The position numbers and the translations under genes are program-made. Shown here piece by piece: positions 19,822 through 28,294 of a stretch of 64,000 nucleotides of DNA (within the stretch, counting starts at the first letter, position 1; each line of letters starts with the position of its first letter). The DNA comes from Massilia horti (lineage in GTDB: Bacteria > Pseudomonadota > Gammaproteobacteria > Burkholderiales > Burkholderiaceae_D): contig NZ_SPUM01000007.1 in assembly GCF_004614195.1 (NCBI RefSeq), positions 1 through 64,000 on the forward strand, in the 5' to 3' direction. The notes under the pieces were generated by a model. It was not told the DNA's origin and ran no database searches. It saw only the letters and a program-made list of their open reading frames with translations.

Positions 19822-20700
19822 TCAGCTCCTCGCAAGTGGAAATTCAGTGATCGGATACTCGGCCTGGTTCGGCTTGGACTCGACTTCGCGCACCCCCAGC
19901 CCCTTGTATGGCATGGCCGGATCCCACGGCACCGGAGTGCGCTTTTCCTGGGAGCCGGGCGCGGGAAACGGAAAGATCAGCGATTTGGCAGAGTGATGGG
20001 CGATGTGGCCGGTCATGTGGTGGTTTTCCTGGTGGATGTGGCCGTAAAAGACCGTCACGTTCCGATAGGGCATCAGTAGCGCAATCGCCTTGTCCCCGTC
20101 ACGCGTGGTCCAGTCCCATTTGGGCACGAGGGGAAACAGTGGGCGGTGCGCGAAGACGACAATGCGCGCATTCCGATCTTGCGCCGCCAGGTCCTGCTTC
20201 AGCCAGGCGAGCTGGGCCTCCCCAATGCTGCCGTGGGGATCGGAGACATTGTCCAGGGCGATGAAATGCACGCCCTTGTGGTCGAACGTATAGTTGCTGG
20301 GGCCGAACATCTCCTTGAAGGCGGCGCCGTTGTCGAGCGATGCGTCATGCTCGCCCGGTATGAAGTGCCGGTCCTTGACTTTCAGCTCGGATACGATCTG
20401 CTTGAATTCCGTCAGGCGTTTGCGGCGCTCCGCCGGGTCGTCCGTGGTGTGCGACAGGTCTCCGGTGAAAACGATGAAGTCAGGCCGCACCTTCAGCGAG
20501 TTGACGAGCACGACCGCCTTTTGCAAGGTGTGCTGCGCGTCGGGATTGGCGGGGCCCTGGTAGCCCCAATGCGCGTCGGACATTTGGACGAAGTAAAAAT
20601 CGCGCACTGTCGCCGCGCCCGCTGTCCGGGCCAGGCCCGACAAGAACACCGCGCCGGCGCCCACCGCACCCAGTCTCAGAAAATCCCTGCGATCGATCAT
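19822..20700 (-). CDS. TAT-exported metallophosphoesterase
   Basis: Calcineurin-like phosphoesterase of 292 aa with a twin-arginine signal (DRRDFLRLG, R4-R5) followed by a hydrophobic core to about residue 29. Metal-site motifs occur in order: MSDAHWGYQ, VFTGDLSHT, IPGEHDASLD (the usual GNHD has Glu in place of Asn), FAHRPLFPL and YGHIHQENHH. TAT export implies cytoplasmic folding, perhaps with metal loading. It is the first gene of the leftward pair with the CuA cupredoxin, and its promoter-like element mirrors that of the sigma factor gene. The substrate is unknown. Confidence 0.87.
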   Translation of the reverse strand: MIDRRDFLRLGAVGAGAVFLSGLARTAGAATVRDFYFVQMSDAHWGYQGPANPDAQHTLQKAVVLVNSLKVRPDFIVFTGDLSHTTDDPAERRKRLTEFKQIVSELKVKDRHFIPGEHDASLDNGAAFKEMFGPSNYTFDHKGVHFIALDNVSDPHGSIGEAQLAWLKQDLAAQDRNARIVVFAHRPLFPLVPKWDWTTRDGDKAIALLMPYRNVTVFYGHIHQENHHMTGHIAHHSAKSLIFPFPAPGSQEKRTPVPWDPAMPYKGLGVREVESKPNQAEYPITEFPLARS

Positions 20701-20774
20701 GATTGCCCCCACATTTCTCCTGGTTTCGAAACAGAACCGCGCATCCGCGACAGCAGCGATGCGTGCAGACTGCG

Positions 20775-20802
20775 AGACGCGCCGACGGTCCAACTTATTC
20801 CC
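20775..20802 (-). promoter_or_regulatory. Putative ECF-type promoter for the phosphoesterase-cupredoxin operon
   Basis: On the minus strand GGAATAA (in GGGAATAAG, 20794-20802) is followed after exactly 16 bases by GTCT (in GCGTCT, 20775-20780). The same two elements at the same spacing occur on the plus strand 26 bp away, facing the sigma factor gene. A GGAATA-like -35 and a GTC-containing -10 are typical of ECF sigma promoters. The element lies 75-102 bases from the phosphoesterase ATG. Confidence 0.62.
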
Positions 20803-20821
20803 GGGACGGGGGATTTTTCAG

Positions 20822-20848
20822 GGAATAAAACCGGATCGAACCGAGTCT
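20822..20848 (+). promoter_or_regulatory. Putative autoregulatory ECF-type promoter of the sigma factor operon
   Basis: GGAATAA (20822-20828) and GTCT (20845-20848) are separated by 16 bases, identical in sequence and spacing to the divergent element at 20775-20802. The -10-like block lies 22 bases before the sigma factor ATG at 20870. Autoregulation is usual for ECF sigma genes, so both elements are best read as sites for the encoded sigma factor. Confidence 0.62.
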
Positions 20849-20869
20849 TTCAGGGCGAGGCCAAGCACG

Positions 20870-21436
20870 ATGGGAGCGTATTCGGAAGATGACAAGGCTG
20901 CGCGCTTCGCGGCGCTGGCGCTGCCGCATCTGGATGCCGCCTACAACCTCGCGCGCTGGCTCACCCGTAGCGATGTTGATGCCGAGGACCTGGTGCAGAG
21001 CGCCTTCCTGCGCGCATTCAAGGCCAGCGACGGCTACCGTGGCGGCGACGCGCGCGCGTGGTTGTTGACGATCGTGCGTCATACGTTCTACACCGATCTG
21101 CGCGATCGGCGCCGGGAGCGCGGCGACGTCGGCTTTGACGAGGAATTGCATGGCATCGATACCGACGATGTCCCAGACTCGTCCTACGCGGTGGGCAGCG
21201 ACCCGGCGCGGCTGGCGGCGATCCGCGATGCGGGCGACACCGTGAACCGGGCGCTGGCCAGGATGCCGGCGGCATTCAGGGAAGTGCTGGTACTGAAGGA
21301 AATGGACGACTTGTCGTACAAACAGATTGCCCAGGTTGTCGGAGTGCCGATCGGCACTGTCATGTCGCGGCTCGCGCGGGCACGCAAGCAGTTGCTGGCC
21401 TTGCTGGCCGAGGAACGGACCGGGAAAGGGGATTAG
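20870..21436 (+). CDS. ECF-type RNA polymerase sigma factor
   Basis: Group 4 sigma-70 factor of 188 aa. Region 2 spans about residues 15-85 (NLARWLTRSDVDAEDLVQSAFLRAFKA, then RAWLLTIVRH), and region 4 spans about 120-175 (LPAAFREVLVLKEMDDLSYKQIAQVVGVPIGTVMSRLARAR). There is no region 1.1 or 3. The ATG at 20870 follows a GAGG about 9 bases upstream; the longer open frame is not coding-like. The anti-sigma gene starts 1 base after its stop. It probably directs its own operon and the divergent phosphoesterase-cupredoxin pair. The inducing signal is unknown; the linked HME-RND pump and CuA protein suggest metal or envelope redox stress. Confidence 0.92.
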   Translation: MGAYSEDDKAARFAALALPHLDAAYNLARWLTRSDVDAEDLVQSAFLRAFKASDGYRGGDARAWLLTIVRHTFYTDLRDRRRERGDVGFDEELHGIDTDDVPDSSYAVGSDPARLAAIRDAGDTVNRALARMPAAFREVLVLKEMDDLSYKQIAQVVGVPIGTVMSRLARARKQLLALLAEERTGKGD

Positions 21437-21437
21437 C

Positions 21438-22205
21438 GTGGAGTGCGAGCAGGCCCTGGCCCTGATGCAGGCCTACGTGGACGATGAGCTCGATGCGGCG
21501 CAAGCGGCCACGATGTCGGATCATTTGCGCCGTTGCGCCAGCTGCGGCGCGGCTTTCGCCGAACTGCAGGCCTTGCGCGCGGCGATCGAATGGCACGGTA
21601 CGCGCTACCGCGCGCCAGAGCGCCTGCGGGAGCGGATCCGGGCATCACTTCAGGATGAACAACCAAAGCGGCGCGTCCTGTCGTCAATGCCATGGGCATG
21701 GATCAACCTGGGGCTTGCCTCGGTCGCGAGCGCCGGGTTTGCCGTGGTCCTGGCCTTGTATCTTGCCGGACCGACGAGCGCCGACCGGCTGAACGAAGAG
21801 ATCGTCTCCAGCCACTACCGCTCGCTCATGTCGGGCCACCTGGCTGACGTTGGTTCTTCCGATCAGCACACGGTAAAACCCTGGTTCGGCGGCAAGCTCG
21901 ATTTTTCACCGCCGGTGTACGACCTGGCCCAAGCGGGCTTTGTGTTAGTAGGTGGGCGCGTCGATTACGTCGCGGGCCGGCCGGTCGCCGCGCTGGTCTA
22001 CCGGCACCGCAAGCATGTGCTGAGCCTGTACGTATGGCCGGCTCCCGGTGTTGCCGATTCGGACCAGCACGCCACATCGCTGCAAGGTTTTCAGCTGCTC
22101 AGCTGGACGCAGCGCCAGATGCACTTCGTCGCCATTTCTGACATGAGCGCGCAGGATATTTCCAACTTTTCCGAGACGCTGCGGGCACGTTTCAAGCAGC
22201 AGTGA
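21438..22205 (+). CDS. Anti-sigma factor with N-terminal zinc finger and one TM helix
   Basis: Membrane-anchored regulator of 255 aa. The N-terminal ZAS/zf-HC2 domain has the HxxxCxxC motif (DHLRRCASC, about residues 28-36) that holds the sigma factor. A single TM helix (about 88-110) leads to a periplasmic sensor part of about 140 residues with no recognised domain. The start is GTG at 21438, preceded by AAAGGGG and separated from the sigma stop by one base. An intact HxxxCxxC raises the option of redox or metal sensing. The 58-bp gap to the RND adaptor has no terminator, so all five rightward genes may form one transcript. Confidence 0.88.
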   Translation: MECEQALALMQAYVDDELDAAQAATMSDHLRRCASCGAAFAELQALRAAIEWHGTRYRAPERLRERIRASLQDEQPKRRVLSSMPWAWINLGLASVASAGFAVVLALYLAGPTSADRLNEEIVSSHYRSLMSGHLADVGSSDQHTVKPWFGGKLDFSPPVYDLAQAGFVLVGGRVDYVAGRPVAALVYRHRKHVLSLYVWPAPGVADSDQHATSLQGFQLLSWTQRQMHFVAISDMSAQDISNFSETLRARFKQQ

Positions 22206-22263
22206 GCACGGCAACCCGGCCGCGCTTGCTTACCCAAACGTCCTCTGTAACCATGAGCTCATC

Positions 22264-23409
22264 ATGGAACGGATCACTACCCTTGGCAGGTGGTTGGCGT
22301 TTGCATTGGCGGTGCTGGCCGCGCTGATCCTGGCGGTATGGGGCTGGCTGGCATGGCGTGCGGGCGGCGCCAAGCCGCCGAACGAGGGGCCGGTCCTGGT
22401 CCGGGAGGGCGCGCGCCTGATCGTGCCCGAAAATTCGCCGCTGCGCCGCACCCTGGCGGTGGAAGTGGCGGCCGAGGAAACGGTGGCAGTACCGTTTACC
22501 CTGCCGGCTGTGGTGGAAGCCAATCCGGCCAGGCTGGTCAAGGTGCTCACGCCACTGGTCGGCCGCATCGTGTGCCTGAACAAGGTGCTGGGCGATGACG
22601 TGCGCCCTGGCGACGTGCTGTTCACGGTCGATTCCAGCGACCTGGCCCAGGCGCGCAGCGATGCCGCCAAGGCGCAGGCCGCACTGACGCTGGCCCGGGA
22701 AAATCTGGAGCGCCAGCAAGCACTGGACCGGTCGCACATCGCCGCGCGGCACGACCTGGAACAGGCGCAAAGCGATTACGAAGAGGCGGCGAGCGAGGCG
22801 GCCCGTGCCCAGGCCAGGTTGGCCCAGCTCGGCGCGCACCTCGTGCCCGGTGTTATCAAAGGCCTGCTGGCGGTGCGCGCGCCGATCGCCGGCCGCGTGA
22901 TCGACCTGGCCGCTGCCGCCGGGGGCTACTGGAACGATGCCAGCGCGCCGCTGATGACGGTGGCGGACCTGTCGCGCGTGTTCGTGACGGCCAGCGTCCA
23001 GGAAAAGGACCTGCCGCGGGTGCACGCCGGCCAGATGGCATCGGTCAGGCTGGACGCCTATCCGGACCTGCTGCGCGCCAGCGTGGACTTTGTCGGCTCC
23101 GTGCTCGAGCCGGACACCCGCACGGCCAAGGTGAGGATGGTGGTCGAGAACCGCGACTGGCGCCTTAAGCCCGGCATGTTCGCCGAGGCGACCCTGTTCG
23201 CGCCGCCGCGCCGGGCGCTCATGCTGCCGCTGACGGCGGTGGTGCTGACCGGCTTTTCCGAGCGCGCATTCGTCGAGGTCGCGCCGTGGCAGTTCGAGCC
23301 GCGCACGCTGCGCCTGGGCGCCCAGCTCGGCGAGCGGGTCGAGGTGCTCGCGGGCCTGCGGCCGGGCGAACGGGTGGTGGTCAGGGACGGGGTGGTGCTC
23401 AATGGTTGA
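22264..23409 (+). CDS. RND efflux periplasmic adaptor (CzcB/CusB type)
   Basis: Membrane-fusion protein of 381 aa linking an inner-membrane RND pump to an outer-membrane channel. It has an N-terminal TM anchor (about 10-32), a first lipoyl/beta-barrel half (PLVGRIVCLNKVLGDDVRPGD), an alpha-helical hairpin at about 125-195 with Ala/Arg/Glu-rich heptads, the return lipoyl strand (VRAPIAGRVIDL) and a C-terminal beta-barrel (TRTAKVRMVVENRDWRLKPGM). No lipobox or His-rich metal-binding N-terminus is present. The stop overlaps the pump start by 8 bp. It is the first of the three efflux genes after the sigma/anti-sigma pair. Confidence 0.9.
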   Translation: MERITTLGRWLAFALAVLAALILAVWGWLAWRAGGAKPPNEGPVLVREGARLIVPENSPLRRTLAVEVAAEETVAVPFTLPAVVEANPARLVKVLTPLVGRIVCLNKVLGDDVRPGDVLFTVDSSDLAQARSDAAKAQAALTLARENLERQQALDRSHIAARHDLEQAQSDYEEAASEAARAQARLAQLGAHLVPGVIKGLLAVRAPIAGRVIDLAAAAGGYWNDASAPLMTVADLSRVFVTASVQEKDLPRVHAGQMASVRLDAYPDLLRASVDFVGSVLEPDTRTAKVRMVVENRDWRLKPGMFAEATLFAPPRRALMLPLTAVVLTGFSERAFVEVAPWQFEPRTLRLGAQLGERVEVLAGLRPGERVVVRDGVVLNG

Positions 23410-26400
23410 CGCCCTCGTCACCGCCTGCTTCAACCGGCGCGGCATCATGGCGCTGGTGTTCCTGATGGTTGCAGTGTACGGCGCCTATTGCTGGACACAG
23501 CTGCCGCTGGAAGCCTATCCGGACATTGCCGATGTCACCTCGCAGGTGATCACCCAGGTGAACGGCCTGGCGGCCGAGGAGGTCGAGCAGCAGATCACGA
23601 TCCCGCTCGAGCGCGAGCTGATGGGCACGCCCGGCATGCACGTGATGCGCTCGCAAAGCACCTTCGGGCTGTCGCTGATCACGATCGTGTTCCAGGACGG
23701 GGTCGAGGATTACTGGTCGCGCCAGCGGCTGCATGAGCGCATCGACGAGGTCACGCTGCCGTACAACGCGAAGCCGGGATTGGATCCCCTGACCTCGCCA
23801 ATCGGCGAAATCTACCGCTACACCCTGGCCTCGCCCACGCGCGACTTGCGGGACCTGTCCGAGCTGCAGTTCTGGAAGGTGATCCCGCGCCTCAAGCAGG
23901 TCCCGGGCGTGGTCGATGTGGACAATTTCGGCGGGCTGACCACCCAGTTCCAGCTCGAGCTCGACCCTGCCGACTTGATCAAGTACGACACCGCGCTGGA
24001 CAAGGTCACCGGGGCGATCGCCGCCAACAATGCCAATGCCGGCGGCAGCGTGGTCGATCGCGGCGAGCAGGGACTGGTGCTGCGCGGCGTTGGCCTGATC
24101 CGCAATCTGCGCGACCTGGGCCAGGTGGTGGTGGCCGCGAAGGACGGGGTGCCGGTGCTGGTCAGGGACCTGGGGCTGGTCACGCTGGGCCACCGGGAGC
24201 GGCACGGCGTGCTGGGCCTGGACCACAACCCGGACACCATCGAAGGCATCACCCTGCTGCTCAAGAACGAGAACCCGTCGCGCACGCTGGCCGGGGTGCA
24301 CGAGGCGGTGCGCGAGCTGAACGAGCAGATCCTGCCCAAGGACGTGTCGATCGTGCCGTTCATCGACCGCACCGACCTGATAGAGGCCACCGTGCACACG
24401 GTCAGCCACACCCTCTTGGCCGGCATGGTGCTGGTGTCGCTGGTGCTGCTGCTGTTTCTGGGCAGTCCGCGCGCAGCGGCGATCGTGGCGCTGACGATTC
24501 CGTTGTCGCTGCTGACGGCATTTATCCTGATGCACCACCTGCACATTCCGGCCAACCTGCTGTCGCTGGGCGCGATCGACTTCGGTATCATCGTCGACGG
24601 CTCGATCGTGGTGATGGAGAACATCCTGCGCCGGCGCGAGGCGGCGCCCGAGCACGAACTGCTGGAACCCGAAGTGCTGGGCGCTGCACGCCAGGTGGCG
24701 CGACCAATCTTCTTTGGCATGCTGGTCATCATCACCGCCTACCTGCCGCTGTTCGCGTTCCAGCGCATCGAGTACAAGCTGTTCTCGCCGATGGCGTTCG
24801 CGGTCGGCTTTGCCCTGATTGGCGCCCTGCTGGCGGCGCTGCTGCTGGTGCCGGGTCTCGCTTACTGGGCCTACCGCCGCCCGACGCGGGTGCACCACAA
24901 CCGGGTGCTGGCCTGGCTGGTGCTGCGCTACGAACGCCTGCTGCGCCGGGTGGTCGGGCGTTCGCGCACCATGCTGGCGATCGCCGGCGCGATATTCGCC
25001 GCAGTGCTGGTGCTTGGCTCTACCATCGGACGCGACTTTTTGCCCTACCTGGACGAGGGGTCGATCTGGCTGCAGGTCAAGCTGCCGCCCGGCCTGTCGC
25101 TGAACAAGGCGAGCGAGATGGCGGGCCGTTTGCGCTCCGCGACGCTGGAATTCCCCGAGGTCGCGCACGTGCTGACCCAGGTCGGGCGCAACGACGAGGG
25201 CACCGACCCATGGACGCCGTCGCACATCGAGGCGGCGATCACGCTCCATCCCTACCATACGTGGAAATCCGGCTGGAACAAGCAGCAGCTGATCGACCAC
25301 ATGGCGGCGCGCTACCGCCGGCTGCCGGGCATCGACGTGGGCTTCACCCAGCCGATCATCGACGGCGTGCTCGACAAGCTGGCCGGCGCCCACAGCGACC
25401 TCGTGGTCAAGGTGTTCGGCAACGATTTCCGCGTCACGCGCGAGCTTGCCACCGACGTCGTGCGGGTGCTGCGCACGGTGCCGGGCGCGCAGGACGTGGT
25501 CATCGACCAGGAGCCGCCGCTGCCGCAACTGCGCATCGACGTCGATCGCGAGCGCGCCGCGCGCCTTGGCGTGAACGTGGCCGACGTGATGGACCTGATC
25601 CAGACCGGCCTCGGCGGCGCCCCGGTGGCCCAGGTGTACATCGAGGAGCGCAGCTACAACGTGGCGGTGCTGTTTGCCGCGCCCGCGCGCGCCAGTCCGC
25701 AGGCGATCGGCAACCTGTCCGTGACCACGCCCGATGGTGCGCACGTGGCGCTGGCCCAGCTGGCCACGATCCGGTTCGCGCAGGGCGAGACCACGGTCAC
25801 GCGCGAAATGGGCCGGCGCCAGCTGACCGTGCGCCTGAACCTGCGCGGGCGCGACCTGGCTTCGTTCCTGGAGGACGCCAGGGGCCGCATCGCGCGCGAG
25901 GTCCAGTACGACCACACGCACTACCAGCTCGTCTGGGGCGGCCAGTTCGAGAACCAGCAGCGCGCCCAGGCGCGGCTGGCCCTGATCATGCCGATGACGC
26001 TGGCGCTGATGTTCGTGCTGCTGTTCGCCGAATTCAAGAACCTGCGCCAGCCGGCGCTGATCCTGCTGGCGGTGCCGCTGGCGACGCTGGGCGGCCTGCT
26101 GGCGCTGCACTTGCGCGGCATGACGCTGAACGTGTCGTCGTCGGTCGGCTTCATCGCCCTGTTCGGGGTCGCGGTCCTGAACGGCATCATCATGGTCTCG
26201 AACCTGAACCGCTGGCGGCACGAGCCGGGCATCACCCTGACGGAGGCGGTGGTGAATGGCGCGCGCGAACGTTTTCGCCCAGTGTTGATGACGGCCACGG
26301 TGGCCACGCTCGGCCTGCTGCCTGCCGCCCTGGCGCGCGGGCTGGGCAGCGACGTGCAGCGGCCGCTGGCCACGGTGGTGGTCGGCGGCCTGGTCACGGC

Positions 26401-26485
26401 CACCGCCCTGACCCTGGTGCTGCTGCCGGCGCTGTATTACCTGCTCGAAGAGCGCATCGCGCGCCGGCAAGGAGGCGCGCGATGA
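23402..26485 (+). CDS. Heavy-metal RND efflux pump (CzcA-like HME-RND)
   Basis: Proton-driven inner-membrane exporter of 1027 aa with twelve TM helices in two halves, each with a large periplasmic loop. TM4 carries D393, D399 and E406 (DFGIIVDGSIVVMEN), the charged triad of the CzcA-type heavy-metal subfamily (D402/D408/E415 in CzcA), not the more reduced CusA pattern, so Zn/Co/Cd/Ni is favoured over Cu/Ag. The start overlaps the adaptor by 8 bp and the stop overlaps the outer-membrane gene by 4 bp. A link to the upstream ECF sigma system is inferred from gene order. Confidence 0.92.
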   Translation: MVDALVTACFNRRGIMALVFLMVAVYGAYCWTQLPLEAYPDIADVTSQVITQVNGLAAEEVEQQITIPLERELMGTPGMHVMRSQSTFGLSLITIVFQDGVEDYWSRQRLHERIDEVTLPYNAKPGLDPLTSPIGEIYRYTLASPTRDLRDLSELQFWKVIPRLKQVPGVVDVDNFGGLTTQFQLELDPADLIKYDTALDKVTGAIAANNANAGGSVVDRGEQGLVLRGVGLIRNLRDLGQVVVAAKDGVPVLVRDLGLVTLGHRERHGVLGLDHNPDTIEGITLLLKNENPSRTLAGVHEAVRELNEQILPKDVSIVPFIDRTDLIEATVHTVSHTLLAGMVLVSLVLLLFLGSPRAAAIVALTIPLSLLTAFILMHHLHIPANLLSLGAIDFGIIVDGSIVVMENILRRREAAPEHELLEPEVLGAARQVARPIFFGMLVIITAYLPLFAFQRIEYKLFSPMAFAVGFALIGALLAALLLVPGLAYWAYRRPTRVHHNRVLAWLVLRYERLLRRVVGRSRTMLAIAGAIFAAVLVLGSTIGRDFLPYLDEGSIWLQVKLPPGLSLNKASEMAGRLRSATLEFPEVAHVLTQVGRNDEGTDPWTPSHIEAAITLHPYHTWKSGWNKQQLIDHMAARYRRLPGIDVGFTQPIIDGVLDKLAGAHSDLVVKVFGNDFRVTRELATDVVRVLRTVPGAQDVVIDQEPPLPQLRIDVDRERAARLGVNVADVMDLIQTGLGGAPVAQVYIEERSYNVAVLFAAPARASPQAIGNLSVTTPDGAHVALAQLATIRFAQGETTVTREMGRRQLTVRLNLRGRDLASFLEDARGRIAREVQYDHTHYQLVWGGQFENQQRAQARLALIMPMTLALMFVLLFAEFKNLRQPALILLAVPLATLGGLLALHLRGMTLNVSSSVGFIALFGVAVLNGIIMVSNLNRWRHEPGITLTEAVVNGARERFRPVLMTATVATLGLLPAALARGLGSDVQRPLATVVVGGLVTATALTLVLLPALYYLLEERIARRQGGAR

Positions 26486-27930
26486 AAGCGCTGGCGGCGA
26501 CGCTGGGTTCGATGGTCCTCGCGGCGATTGCCGGCTGCGCCGCCGGTCCCGATTACCAGAGACCGGCGGCCCCCAGGGGCGCGCGCTACACGGCCGAGCC
26601 CTTGGCCGCGCCGCCCGGTCAGCGCTTTGCCCCTGGCCAGGACCTGCCTGCGCGCTGGTGGACGCTGTTCGGCTCCAACGCGCTGAACCAGCTGGTCGAG
26701 GCTGCGCTGCACGCCAATCCCGACCTGCAGGCGGCAGAGGCGGCCCTGCGCGCGGCGCGCGAAACCGCGGCGGCGCAGCGCGGGGCGTATTTTCCGAGCG
26801 CGACCCTGCATCCGTCGAGCGTGCGCCAGAACGTCGCCTCCGAGCTGGCCAGCCCGCTCGCTTCCGGCTCCGACCTGTTCACCTTGCACACCGTTCAGCT
26901 GGACATTGCGTACGTGGTGGACGTGTTCGGCGGCATCCGGCGCCAGGTCGAGGCCAGCGCCGCGCAGGCGGAGGTGGCGCGGTTCCAGCGCCATGCTGCG
27001 TGGCAGACCCTGACGGCCAACGTGGTCGCGGCGGCGGTGCAGGAAGCGGCGCTGCGCGACCAGTTGCAGGTCAGCCGCGAGCTGGTCGGGCTGGCCCGGG
27101 AACTGCTGGCGGTGGTGAACACGGAGCGCCGGGTGGGGCAAGTGGGGGCGGCCGAGGTGGCAGCGCAGGAGGCAGTGTTGGCGCAGGCGCTGGCGGGCGT
27201 GCCGCCACTGGAAAAGCAGCTGGCCCAGCAGCGTTCGCTGATCACGGTGCTGGCCGGACGCCTGCCCAGCGAAGAGGTGGGGCAGCACTTCGCGCTTTCT
27301 GCGCTCAGGCTGCCGCAGGAGTTGCCGCTCAGCGTGCCGGCGCGGCTGGTCGAGCAGCGCCCGGACGTGCGCGCCGCCGAGGCGCAGCTGCATGCCGCCA
27401 GCGCCCAGGTCGGCATCGCGGCGGCGGCGCGCCTGCCAGAGATTTCGCTGACCGCCTCGCTGGGCAGCGCGGCGCTCACCGGATCGAGCCTGTTCCAGTC
27501 CGGCAGCGGATTCTGGAGCATCGGCGCCGACCTGGTGCAGCCGCTGCTGCGCGGTGGGGCGCTGCGCCATCAGCAGCGCGCTGCCGAGGCGGCGTACGAG
27601 CAGGCGGCGGCCCAGTATCGGTCCACGGTCCTGCATGCGTTCCAGGACGTGGCCGACACCTTGCACGCGATCGAGGCGGACGGCACGGCCTGGAGCGCCG
27701 CCGTGGCTGCCGAACAGGCCGCGCGCACCAGCCTGGCCATCGCGCTGCGCCAGCGCGAGGTGGGGCTGGTCGGCTATCTGGCTGTGCTGCAGGCGCAACA
27801 GGCGCTGCGCCAGGCGCTGCTGGCGCGGGTGCAGGCGCAGGCCAGCCGCCTGGCCGACTGCGTGGCGCTGTTCCAGGCCCTGGGCGGCGGCTGGTGGCGG
27901 CAGGACCAGGCGAGCGGCGTGCTGCATTAG
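26482..27930 (+). CDS. RND efflux outer-membrane lipoprotein (NodT/OprM family)
   Basis: Outer-membrane channel of the tripartite pump, 482 aa. Lipobox AAIAGC with lipidated C19, then the NodT-type start GPDYQRPAAP and two internally similar OEP domains with long alpha-helical segments (about 65-275 and 285-480). It begins with ATGA overlap on the pump gene and has a GGAGG site inside the pump 3' end. The stop codon TAG (27928-27930) coincides with the first bases of a 159-bp palindromic element, so the present C-terminus may have been set by that insertion. Confidence 0.92.
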   Translation: MKALAATLGSMVLAAIAGCAAGPDYQRPAAPRGARYTAEPLAAPPGQRFAPGQDLPARWWTLFGSNALNQLVEAALHANPDLQAAEAALRAARETAAAQRGAYFPSATLHPSSVRQNVASELASPLASGSDLFTLHTVQLDIAYVVDVFGGIRRQVEASAAQAEVARFQRHAAWQTLTANVVAAAVQEAALRDQLQVSRELVGLARELLAVVNTERRVGQVGAAEVAAQEAVLAQALAGVPPLEKQLAQQRSLITVLAGRLPSEEVGQHFALSALRLPQELPLSVPARLVEQRPDVRAAEAQLHAASAQVGIAAAARLPEISLTASLGSAALTGSSLFQSGSGFWSIGADLVQPLLRGGALRHQQRAAEAAYEQAAAQYRSTVLHAFQDVADTLHAIEADGTAWSAAVAAEQAARTSLAIALRQREVGLVGYLAVLQAQQALRQALLARVQAQASRLADCVALFQALGGGWWRQDQASGVLH

Positions 27931-28087
27931 TGTCCTGAATTGCTAGTTCGTTGAGCAAATATGGCGAGAATCAATCTGATACTGCGTCACAAATGCGCGC
28001 AAGGCCTCGGCCTTGCTGTGCTTTGTTCCTTGTCTCAGCTTGATTTCGCCATATTTACTATTCAACGAACTAGCAATTCAGGACACT
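27929..28087. mobile_element. MITE-like element with 26-bp perfect terminal inverted repeats
   Basis: A 159-bp element whose ends (27929-27954 and 28062-28087) are perfect 26-bp inverse copies, starting AGTGTCCTGAATTGCTAGTT. The symmetry continues inward, imperfectly, for about another 20 bases (ATATGGCGA...AATCAA). The centre holds a separate small hairpin (GCAAGGC-CTCG-GCCTTGC, 27999-28016). There is no ORF and no obvious target-site duplication. The transcript would fold into a long hairpin. It occupies about half of the 364-bp gap before maeB; the rest (28088-28294) shows no gene. Confidence 0.78.
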
Positions 28088-28294
28088 CGCCCGGCCACGG
28101 TGATACAGTAAGAGGTTGGCCGTTTCGCCAACCCGGCGTGGGATGGATTGTCCGTTCACTAACAGCATGCATTTCGCGATGCCGCGCCGAGCGAAACAGC
28201 CGCTTTCACGTAAAAATACTTAGTTGGTCAAAAGTGGCCGTCTGATAAAATCAATGGTCCCCCGTCTGTGTCTGTCAAAGGAAGGCTGCGTAGC

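Noticed and set aside
23399-26470. A 1023-codon minus-strand frame opposite the RND pump
   Set aside because: Mirror frame of a fully conserved HME-RND pump. No domain, composition typical of antisense in GC-rich DNA.
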